Positions 6,029 through 12,477 of a stretch of 12,477 nt of DNA are shown piece after piece. A program made the position numbers and the translations under genes. The DNA is from Pseudomonadota bacterium (GTDB taxonomy: Bacteria; Pseudomonadota; Alphaproteobacteria; Rhizobiales; Rhizobiaceae): NCBI GenBank assembly GCA_023433855.1, contig JAEYTV010000287.1, forward strand, positions 1-12,477, in the 5' to 3' direction. The notes beneath the pieces are model-generated. The model was not told where the DNA came from and made no database searches. It saw only the letters and a list, made by a program, of their open reading frames with translations. Positions within the stretch are counted from its first letter, which is position 1. The number at the start of each line of letters is the position of its first letter.

Positions 6029-8932
6029 ATGTTCCGATTAGTGGAACCTTCTGACATAGAACTGGACCAGCTATTCAATCTCTCGCCCAATCCCTATGTC
6101 ATCGTGGACAGGGAGTTGCGGCTGGTAGGGATGAACGAAGCCTACCTGACGACTACCGGGCGTAACCGGAAGCAGCTCCTCGGCCAGAACATGTTCACCG
6201 CCTTCCCGAGCGAGCCTGATTCTGCGTCCGGCCGATTGCTACGCCAGTCCTTCTCGAAGGTGTTCGCCAGTGGTGAGATCGACCACCTGCCGCTGATACC
6301 GTATCCGATTCCCGGGCCGGACGGGCGCCCGGTGGATCATTACTGGAGCGCCACCCATATCCCGATCAAGCGCAAGAGTGGCGGCGTCGCATACATTCTG
6401 CAGCACACGGTCGATGTAACGGAACTGCACCGTCTTCGCACCCAGATCGTCAGCGACGGGGCTCTCAAGGTTCACGCGGACCTCATGCGCCGCGCAGATG
6501 CCGTCCAGGGGCAAAATCTGGTTCTGGAGGAAGAACGGGAATATCTGCGGGCCCTGTTTGAACAGGCGCCGGGCTTCATGGCCGTGCTGCGAGAACCGGC
6601 GCACGTCTTCAGTATCGCGAACCAGTCATATCGTCGGCTGGTGGGCCGGGAAGATATGGTCGGGCAATCCGTGCGGGACGCCCTTCCGGAACTGACGGGA
6701 CAGGGTTTCTACGAGCTTCTCGACGAGGTTTACGAGACGGGGCGACCATACCGGGCACAGGCGGCCCGCGTTCTTCTTCGTCCGCCCGGGAGCGAGGCAC
6801 CCGAGGAGCGGTTCCTCGATTTTGTTTATCAGCCGATACGAAACGGCGAAGGTGCGGTCATCGGCATATTTGTGCAGGGGCATGATGTCACCGAACTCCG
6901 GCAAGCGCAGGAGGCAGCGCGCGAGAACGAGGAGCGTTTTCGCACACTCGCCCAGTCGCTGCCCACCCATGTCTGGACCGCCACTCCGGAAGGGCGGATG
7001 GAATGGTGTAACGACCAGATTTTCGTCTATAGCGGCCTCAGGTCGATCTATTTCGACAAGGAGCGGCGCTCGGCGATGGTGCATCCCGACGATGCAGAGC
7101 GGCTCGCTGCCTCCTGGGAGCAGGCCCTGGCGAGGGGGAGCCGGCTCGAGGCGGAGGTCCGGCTGCGCCGCCACGATGGCGTGTATCGCTGGTTCATAAC
7201 CCGGGCTGTGCCGATAAAGAACCAGGCGGGAGAGATAACCCTCTGGGTCGCTACAAATACCGACATCGATGTTCAGAAGCAGACGGAGACGGAACTATCA
7301 GACCTTGCCACCACCCTCGGGCATACGGTGGAAAAACAAACGATGGAGTTGGTGCGTACGCAGGAGGTTCTTCGCCAGAGCCAGAAGATGGAGGCGATCG
7401 GGGCCTTGGCCGGCGGTATCGCTCACGATTTCAACAACCTCTTGCAGGTCATCACCGGCAACCTTCAACTCCTCGCGCGCGATATTGCAGGCAACGATGT
7501 GGCCGAAAAGCGCGTGAACAGCGCGCTTGCAGGTGCTGAACGGGGGGCGAAGCTCGCCTCTCAACTTCTGTCCTTCGGGCGCCGTCAGCCGCTGGAGCCG
7601 AAGGTAATCAATCTCGGACGCCTGGTGCGGGAAACCGACCATCTGTTGCGCCGCAGCCTCGGCGAAGCCATCGAGATCGACACGATCGTCAGCGGCGGCC
7701 TGTGGAATACCCTGGTGGATCCCAGCAATGTGGAGAATGCGCTCCTTAATCTCGCAATCAATGCGCGCGACGCCATGCAGGGGCAGGGCAAGCTGACAAT
7801 CGAGCTGGGAAATGCCTTCCTGGACGACGAGTATGCGCGCCATGCCTTCGATGTGAAGGCGGGGCAGTATGTCATGCTTGCAGTGACCGATACCGGCGCT
7901 GGCATGACCCAGGAGATTCTCGAAAGGGTGTTCGATCCCTTTTTCACGACGAAGCCCGAGGGAAAGGGGACAGGTCTCGGGCTTTCGATGGTTTATGGTT
8001 TCGTCAAGCAGTCCGGCGGGCATATCAAGATCTATAGCGAGCCGGGCAACGGGACGACCGTCCGCATTTATCTGCCGCGTTCGATGGAGGAAGAGGACAT
8101 TCTGCTGGAGAGTGTGAGTTCTACCGCGTCAGGTGGCATGGAAACCATTCTCGTGGTCGAGGATGACGAAGCGGTACGGGAGACGGTGGTGGGGCTGCTT
8201 TCCGAACTCGGCTATCAGGTGCTGAAGGCGAAGGACGCCGACAGCGGGCTTGCGATCATCGAAAGCGGCGTGCCCATCGACGTTCTTTTTACGGATGTGG
8301 TGATGCCGGGCAGGTTGAAGAGCAGCGAACTTGCCAAGAAGGCGAAGGACAGGCTGCCGCAACTCGGCGTTCTGTTCACATCGGGCTACACGGAGAATTC
8401 CATCGTGCATGGCGGCCGGCTGGATCCCGGCGTCAATCTGCTCAGCAAGCCCTATGGTCGGGAGGCTCTGGCTCGCAAGATCAGGCAGGTCATCGAACTG
8501 GGCCGCAATGGCAGTGCTCCTGTCCAGTCTGCCGTGCCCGCTCCGGACGATCAGCCGCCGCTGTCACAATCCACGGCGCGGCCGCCGGCGGTGTTGTTTG
8601 TGGAAGACGAGGCACTCATACGCATTTCCACAGCGGATTTCTTGCAGGAATCCGGTTTCCGCGTCATGGAGGCAGGCTCGGCGAAGGAAGCTTTGGCTGT
8701 CGTGGCCGAGGAAACGGTGGACATTCTCGTCACCGATCTCCACCTGCCGGAGATGACGGGCCTTGATCTGGCGGCGCGAATTCGTGAAAGCCAGCCTGAT
8801 CTGCCCGTGATCTTTGCGACCGGGGATCGCTATGTCTTGGGCATGGAACAGGTTCCGGGCGCTGCGACCATCATCAAGCCCTACGACTACGAGGCTCTTC
8901 TTGCCCTTATTCGGAAGATGATCGCCTCGTAG
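6029..8932 (+). CDS. Soluble hybrid sensor histidine kinase, three PAS and two receiver domains
   Basis: This 967-residue protein has no membrane segment or signal peptide, so it senses in the cytosol. Domain order: PAS-like 1 (about 12-130), PAS-like 2 (about 175-290), PAS_3/PAC (about 302-418), coiled linker, HisKA with AHDFNNLLQ (465-473; phospho-acceptor H466), HATPase_c with NLAINARDAM (574-583), DTGAGM (621-626) and KGTGLGLSMV (646-655). Receiver 1 (about 705-822) has acidic residues 711-713, acceptor D756 and K807. Receiver 2 (about 853-965) has acceptor D903 and K950. Both receivers keep the key residues, so both can take phosphate. There is no DNA-binding or other output domain, so signal must pass to a phosphotransfer protein or response regulator elsewhere. 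ATG 6029 has AGGGA eight bases upstream. The PAS domains lack the LOV cysteine motif, so light sensing by flavin is unlikely. The ligand is unknown. Confidence 0.95.
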   Translation: MFRLVEPSDIELDQLFNLSPNPYVIVDRELRLVGMNEAYLTTTGRNRKQLLGQNMFTAFPSEPDSASGRLLRQSFSKVFASGEIDHLPLIPYPIPGPDGRPVDHYWSATHIPIKRKSGGVAYILQHTVDVTELHRLRTQIVSDGALKVHADLMRRADAVQGQNLVLEEEREYLRALFEQAPGFMAVLREPAHVFSIANQSYRRLVGREDMVGQSVRDALPELTGQGFYELLDEVYETGRPYRAQAARVLLRPPGSEAPEERFLDFVYQPIRNGEGAVIGIFVQGHDVTELRQAQEAARENEERFRTLAQSLPTHVWTATPEGRMEWCNDQIFVYSGLRSIYFDKERRSAMVHPDDAERLAASWEQALARGSRLEAEVRLRRHDGVYRWFITRAVPIKNQAGEITLWVATNTDIDVQKQTETELSDLATTLGHTVEKQTMELVRTQEVLRQSQKMEAIGALAGGIAHDFNNLLQVITGNLQLLARDIAGNDVAEKRVNSALAGAERGAKLASQLLSFGRRQPLEPKVINLGRLVRETDHLLRRSLGEAIEIDTIVSGGLWNTLVDPSNVENALLNLAINARDAMQGQGKLTIELGNAFLDDEYARHAFDVKAGQYVMLAVTDTGAGMTQEILERVFDPFFTTKPEGKGTGLGLSMVYGFVKQSGGHIKIYSEPGNGTTVRIYLPRSMEEEDILLESVSSTASGGMETILVVEDDEAVRETVVGLLSELGYQVLKAKDADSGLAIIESGVPIDVLFTDVVMPGRLKSSELAKKAKDRLPQLGVLFTSGYTENSIVHGGRLDPGVNLLSKPYGREALARKIRQVIELGRNGSAPVQSAVPAPDDQPPLSQSTARPPAVLFVEDEALIRISTADFLQESGFRVMEAGSAKEALAVVAEETVDILVTDLHLPEMTGLDLAARIRESQPDLPVIFATGDRYVLGMEQVPGAATIIKPYDYEALLALIRKMIAS

Positions 8933-9307
8933 CTGCCACGCTGGCGAGCGGCTCCTTTATCCCGGCGGCCACCTCGGTCTTGCGCAGCAGCCAGAGGATG
9001 ATGACACCTGCGACTGTGGCGACGGTCGCGACCACCCACATTCCAGACCGATGCACAACCCGATCGCCCCCGACAGCCACATGCTGGCGCCTGTTGTAAG
9101 ACCCTTCACGTCGCCGCGGCTCTGTATGACCACGCCGGCGGCAAGGAAAGCAATCCCCGCAGTAATCGCCTCTATCAGGCGGATTGGATCGATCTGCACA
9201 GTATCTGGCCGGCTGCCGAATTCGTAAATGATCTGCATACCGACCAGCGCGAAAACGGCGGCCGCGAGTCCGATGAGCGTGTTGGTGCGCAGCCCTGCCG
9301 CGAAAGA
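8907..9307 (-). pseudogene. MgtC/SapB family membrane protein remnant, 5'-truncated and frameshifted
   Basis: Reading the minus strand from 9307, one frame gives AAGLRTNTLIGLAAAVFALVG, then an IEAITAGIAFLAAGVVIQ segment and GLTTGASMWLSGAIGLCIGL. This is the conserved core of MgtC/SapB-family membrane proteins. At about 9043 the frame breaks. The adjacent frame continues with GMWVVATVATVAGVIILWLL and ends at TAA 8909-8907. One missing base restores the join: GGTCTGGAATG here versus the expected GGTCTGGGAATG. The N terminus is also missing: the first ~30-40 residues before the AGLRT motif are gone, and the preceding in-frame codon is the TAG that ends the epimerase gene. MgtC proteins are linked to growth in low magnesium and in acid or host vacuoles. 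This copy should be inactive. Its 3' end overlaps the convergent kinase gene by 26 bases. Confidence 0.82.
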
Positions 9308-10564
9308 CTAGAGACGCGCACCGGATTCGGCGATCACCCTGGTCAGGCTTCCGGTCGCCGGAAAAAGCGGGATCAAGCAGGCCTGCAGTGCGTGATAGAG
9401 GTCGCCTTTGCCGGGAAACAGGGTGTGGGCTGGGATCAGATCCGCCGTAAGCTCCTCGTGCCAGCCGCCGTTCCGGTGATCGAGGAAGCGGTTTGCGATC
9501 GTACCCCAGATGAGCCTGTAGCTGTCTTCGTAGAAGCGGTCCGTCGGGAGATGTTCGTTCAGGAAATGTGCGGCGCCGGCTCCCTCGCACATCGGCCACC
9601 AGAGTTTGTTGGTCTTGGCAGGTCGATCCTCCCAGTCCAGCGTATAGAAGAAGCCGCCTCTTTCCTTGTCCCAGCCCAGTGACATGGCTTGGACGAAAAG
9701 TGACTTGGCGGCGTCAGGCATCCAGCCGTGTTTCCTGTCGCCAAGCACCCAGAGCTGCAGCAGGAGTCGTGCCCACTCCAACCAGTGCCCTGGCGTCGTA
9801 CCGGCGGGGCGGAACATCTCGTCGGGATGATAATAGTCCTTGTCGATCCGCCACTGCGCGTCGAAGTGCTCGGCCACCCGGAACCCGACGCTGCCCGCGC
9901 AACGCCGGATGACCAGGTCTGCGATGCTCTCCGCTTGTTGCAGGTACGCTGCGTCGCCAGTGGCCTCATAGGCCGCCATCAGGGCTTCCGTCAGGTGCAT
10001 GTTTGAGTTCTGGCCGCGATAGTTGCCGCCATCGATTGGTGACCAATCACGCGTAAATTCTTCCGCGATTGCACCATGCTGCGGTTCCCAGAAGCGTGTC
10101 TGGATGACATTCGTGATGTCATCCAGGATAGGGTCGGCGAGGGGGTGGCCTGCGACCTTGGCGGACGCAGCGGCCAGAAGCACGAATGCGTGCCCGTAAC
10201 CCTGCTTGGCCGCATCGACCGGCCCGTCGTTGTTGACCTGCCAGAAGTAGCCGCCATGTTCGCTGTCACGATGGCTTTCCCAAAGGTAACGCAAGCCATG
10301 GTCGATAAGGTCACCCGCTCCGGGGCGACCGAGCAGGTAACCGATCGAGAAGCAATGCACCATCCGGGCCGCGGCATGGATTCCACGCGTCGGGTTGGCT
10401 CCGCCGATCGGCCTTCCGGCGTCGTCCAGGTCGAAGAAGCCGCCTTCGGGGTTCATGGCATTGTATTGGAAGAAATCGAAGAGCCCATCAGCCTGCGTCA
10501 GCAGCCAATGGCGATGGTAGGGAAGGTTGCTCCACCGGTTTGCCGTTGCGTCACCGTCGCCCAT
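9308..10564 (-). CDS. AGE family epimerase/isomerase, YihS-like aldose-ketose isomerase
   Basis: The 418-residue protein is an (alpha/alpha)6-barrel sugar isomerase of the N-acylglucosamine 2-epimerase superfamily. It aligns by eye along its length with E. coli YihS: VDAAKQGYGHAFVLLAAAS (116-134), NMHLTEA (188-194), VAEHFDAQW (230-238), TPGHWLEWARLLL (257-269) and DLYHALQACLIP (388-399). R67, H190, H260 and H391 match YihS R55, H176, H248 and H383, the substrate and catalytic residues as I recall them. YihS-type enzymes interconvert mannose, fructose, glucose or sulfoquinovose with their ketoses. No sulfoquinovose genes are nearby, so a mannose or related isomerase is the better guess. ATG 10564 follows AGGGAG by six bases. 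A GTG at 10597 would add 11 residues but has no Shine-Dalgarno. The stop codon at 9310-9308 sits exactly where the MgtC remnant begins. Confidence 0.9.
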   Translation of the reverse strand: MGDGDATANRWSNLPYHRHWLLTQADGLFDFFQYNAMNPEGGFFDLDDAGRPIGGANPTRGIHAAARMVHCFSIGYLLGRPGAGDLIDHGLRYLWESHRDSEHGGYFWQVNNDGPVDAAKQGYGHAFVLLAAASAKVAGHPLADPILDDITNVIQTRFWEPQHGAIAEEFTRDWSPIDGGNYRGQNSNMHLTEALMAAYEATGDAAYLQQAESIADLVIRRCAGSVGFRVAEHFDAQWRIDKDYYHPDEMFRPAGTTPGHWLEWARLLLQLWVLGDRKHGWMPDAAKSLFVQAMSLGWDKERGGFFYTLDWEDRPAKTNKLWWPMCEGAGAAHFLNEHLPTDRFYEDSYRLIWGTIANRFLDHRNGGWHEELTADLIPAHTLFPGKGDLYHALQACLIPLFPATGSLTRVIAESGARL

Positions 10565-10726
10565 GCTCTTCTCCCTGATAGATGGCAGCGCCCTCACTGA
10601 AGGCTATATCGCCGTCTCAGTAGTCTGTCATCGACAAAAGAGGCGAGAAACACGTCACGCCGCTGGACTTCACATAAACATATCTTTATATCATTAAGTC
10701 GGCTGTCGTGATTTGAGAGGAAGCCC
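10565..10726. promoter_or_regulatory. Divergent promoter region, AGE isomerase and metH
   Basis: This 162-bp intergenic region must carry both divergent promoters. Only the palindrome at 10674-10689 and the two ribosome binding sites (AGGGAG for the isomerase, GAGAGGAAG for metH) are clear. No unambiguous -35/-10 pair was found for either direction. Confidence 0.5.
10674..10689. promoter_or_regulatory. 16-bp palindrome upstream of metH, SahR-type operator candidate
   Basis: ATAAACATATCTTTAT at 10674-10689 is self-complementary in 14 of 16 positions (ATAAA-N-ATAT-N-TTTAT), centred 45 bases before the metH ATG in an AT-rich patch. Known biology: in many Proteobacteria metH and other methyl-cycle genes are repressed by SahR, an ArsR-family sensor of S-adenosylhomocysteine, at ATAT-centred palindromes of this kind. 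The link to SahR is by resemblance, and the sahR gene is not in the window. No SAM or SAH riboswitch was recognised between the site and metH. Confidence 0.55.
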
Positions 10727-12477
10727 ATGTTTGACGACCTGTTCGGCCTGGAAGATCGCCCCCGTGACGGCGCTGAAATACTCTCAGCACTTCGACAGGC
10801 AGCGCGGGAGCGGATCCTGATCATCGATGGCGCCATGGGAACCGAGATCCAGGGGCTGGGTTTTGGCGAAGATCACTTTCGTGGAGATCGTTTCCTCGGT
10901 TGCGCCTGCCACCAGCAAGGCAACAACGACCTGCTCATCCTCACCCAACCCCAGGCAATCGAGGACATCCACTACCGCTACGCAATGGCGGGGGCCGACA
11001 TCCTCGAGACGAATACATTTTCCTCGACGCGCATTGCGCAGGCCGACTACCAGATGGAGACGGCAGTCTACGATCTCAACCGGGACGGGGCGCGCCTGGC
11101 TCGTCGTGCCGCGCTGCGGGCGGAGAAGGAGGATGGCCGCCGCCGCTTCATCGCAGGCGCGATCGGTCCTACCAACCGGACGGCGTCGATTTCACCCGAC
11201 GTCAACAATCCCGGTTACCGGGCGGTGACATTCGACGATCTCCGGCTTGCCTACGCCGAGCAACTCGACGGCCTGATCGACGGCGGCGCAGACATCATCC
11301 TCATAGAGACCATCTTCGACACCCTCAATTCCAAGGCGGCGATATTCGCTTGTGCCGAGCGCTTCGCGGAAAAGGGCATTCACCTGCCGGTGATGATTTC
11401 GGGGACGATTACGGACCTGTCCGGTCGGACGCTTTCCGGTCAGACGCCGAGCGCCTTCTGGTATTCCGTGCGCCATGCGAAGCCCTTCACGATCGGCCTC
11501 AACTGCGCGCTCGGCGCGGATGCCATGCGTCCGCACCTGCAGGAGCTCTCGGCGGTTGCCGATACCTTCATCTCGGCATATCCGAATGCCGGCCTACCCA
11601 ACGAATTTGGCCGCTACGACGAAACCCCGGACGATATGGCCCGTCAGATCCGCGGGTTTGCCGAGGAGGGCATCGTCAATGTCGTGGGCGGCTGCTGCGG
11701 TTCGACGCCCGAACATATCCGGGCAATCGCCGATGCCGTAGCGTCGTTCAAGCCGCGCGCGGTGCCTGAGCACAAACCGTTCATGGCGCTTGCCGGCCTC
11801 GAGCCTTTTGTCTTCACGAAGGACGTACCTTTCGTCAACGTCGGCGAGCGGACGAATGTCACCGGCTCTGCGAAGTTTCGCAAGCTGATCACCGCAGGTG
11901 ATTTTACCGCTGCGCTGGCAGTCGCCCGCGACCAGGTGGAGAACGGCGCAGCTGTCATCGACATCAACATGGACGAGGGCCTGATCGATTCCGAAAAGGC
12001 GATGGTCGAGTTCGTCAACCTGATCGCCGCCGAGCCGGACATTGCGCGCGTTCCGCTGATGCTCGACAGCTCGAAGTTCGAGATCATGGAAGCTGGCCTC
12101 AAATGCGTGCAGGGAAAACCCGTCGTCAATTCCATCTCGATGAAGGAGGGCGAAGAAAAATTAATCGCCCAGGCGAGACTGCTGCGCAATTACGGCGCGG
12201 CGGTTGTCGTCATGGCTTTCGACGAGCAGGGACAGGCCGATACCTACGAGCGCAAGGTGGAGATCTGCGAGCGAGCCTACAAGCTTTTGACGGAGGAGGC
12301 CGACTTCCCGCCGGAGGACATCATATTCGATCCCAACATCTTTGCGGTCGCGACGGGGATCGAGGAACACAATGGATACGGTCTCGCCTTCATTCAGGCG
12401 ACCAAGACAATCCGCGAGCGGATGCCACTCGTCCACGTATCGGGTGGAGTGTCGAACCTCTCCTTCTCCTTCCGCGG
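10727..12477 (+). CDS. metH: Cobalamin-dependent methionine synthase, N-terminal part (runs off the window)
   Basis: ATG 10727, with GAGAGGAAG just upstream, opens a frame with no stop to the window edge: 583 codons plus two bases of a gene usually near 1250 codons. Visible are the homocysteine/zinc domain (about 25-345) with GLNCALGA (C260) and VGGCCGSTP (C323, C324), matching the three zinc cysteines of E. coli MetH (C247, C310, C311), then the methyl-folate pterin-binding domain from about 369 with [11 protein letters not shown] (371-381), [15 protein letters not shown] and NSISMKEGE. The B12-binding and reactivation domains lie beyond the edge. MetH moves a methyl group from 5-methyl-THF via B12 to homocysteine in the cytosol. 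The N terminus has a short extension (MFDDLFG) of the kind seen in alphaproteobacterial MetH. Control by the palindrome at 10674-10689 is likely. Confidence 0.97.
   Translation, partial: MFDDLFGLEDRPRDGAEILSALRQAARERILIIDGAMGTEIQGLGFGEDHFRGDRFLGCACHQQGNNDLLILTQPQAIEDIHYRYAMAGADILETNTFSSTRIAQADYQMETAVYDLNRDGARLARRAALRAEKEDGRRRFIAGAIGPTNRTASISPDVNNPGYRAVTFDDLRLAYAEQLDGLIDGGADIILIETIFDTLNSKAAIFACAERFAEKGIHLPVMISGTITDLSGRTLSGQTPSAFWYSVRHAKPFTIGLNCALGADAMRPHLQELSAVADTFISAYPNAGLPNEFGRYDETPDDMARQIRGFAEEGIVNVVGGCCGSTPEHIRAIADAVASFKPRAVPEHKPFMALAGLEPFVFTKDVPFVNVGERTNVTGSAKFRKLITAGDFTAALAVARDQVENGAAVIDINMDEGLIDSEKAMVEFVNLIAAEPDIARVPLMLDSSKFEIMEAGLKCVQGKPVVNSISMKEGEEKLIAQARLLRNYGAAVVVMAFDEQGQADTYERKVEICERAYKLLTEEADFPPEDIIFDPNIFAVATGIEEHNGYGLAFIQATKTIRERMPLVHVSGGVSNLSFSFR

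Noticed and set aside
6029..7270. LOV (blue-light) sensing by the PAS domains
   Set aside because: The flavin-binding Asn-Cys-Arg-Phe-Leu type motif is absent from all three PAS-like domains.
7298..8023. 241-codon minus-strand frame opposite the kinase catalytic region
   Set aside because: It is antisense to the HisKA/HATPase domains and has no recognisable motif.
8907..9599. 230-codon minus-strand frame read as one protein
   Set aside because: Its first two thirds are an out-of-frame reading of the isomerase gene and the MgtC core. Only the last ~45 residues are genuine MgtC C-terminal sequence, exposed by the frameshift.
9308..10564. Sulfoquinovose pathway assignment for the YihS-like isomerase
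   Set aside because: No sulfoquinovosidase, SF kinase, aldolase or sulfonate exporter lies nearby, and the enzyme family also isomerises mannose and related sugars.
1..12477. Mobile elements, CRISPR arrays, tRNA/rRNA genes, toxin-antitoxin or phage-defence genes
   Set aside because: No transposase, terminal repeat pair, regularly spaced repeats, tRNA cloverleaf or defence-gene motif was recognised by reading both strands. A covariance or profile search was not possible here.

Overview
The window looks like a piece of an alphaproteobacterial chromosome, most likely from the Rhizobiales (Rhizobiaceae or a near relative). This is inferred from the high GC content, the codon use, a hybrid kinase architecture typical of that group, a metH promoter carrying a SahR-like palindrome, and the general gene content. 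No mobile element, CRISPR array, rRNA or tRNA was recognised. Eight protein genes are clear, one small gene is probable, and one pseudogene is present. Genes lie on both strands in short transcription units.

Left part (1-2405). The window opens in the C-terminal TOBE domain of an ABC transporter ATPase. A 465-bp gene-free region follows. It holds three near-identical ATGTATACAT-type palindromes, a possible promoter overlapping one of them, and a leader with a short ORF and an inverted repeat. This region leads to a 469-residue protein closely resembling the tetrahydrofolate-dependent aromatic O-demethylases LigM and DesA (GcvT fold). A strong GC hairpin follows that gene. A small hydrophilic protein gene converges on it from the other strand.

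Middle part (2540-5895). An M81/MlrC-family metallopeptidase gene (minus strand) is divergent from a tightly linked pair: a ROK-family sugar kinase and a CutC-family TIM-barrel protein, separated by one base. The 202-bp divergent region has a candidate promoter with an inverted repeat between its -35 and -10. The linkage suggests a small catabolic or cell-wall/amino-sugar module and hints at a metabolic role for CutC, but the substrate is unknown.

Right part (6029-12477). A 967-residue soluble hybrid histidine kinase has three PAS-like domains, HisKA, HATPase and two receiver domains. It converges on a decayed MgtC/SapB-family membrane protein gene, which has lost its 5' end and carries a one-base frameshift. 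Directly upstream of that remnant on the minus strand is an intact YihS-like AGE-family aldose-ketose isomerase gene. It is divergent from metH (cobalamin-dependent methionine synthase), whose first 583 codons are in the window. The metH upstream region carries a 16-bp near-perfect palindrome that fits a SahR-type operator.

A possible metabolic link is that a LigM-type enzyme makes 5-methyl-tetrahydrofolate, the methyl donor MetH uses. The two genes lie about 8.5 kb apart and have unlike promoters, so they are not an operon. No clearly new multi-gene system is evident. The best leads are the LigM control region, the M81/ROK/CutC module and the MgtC remnant.
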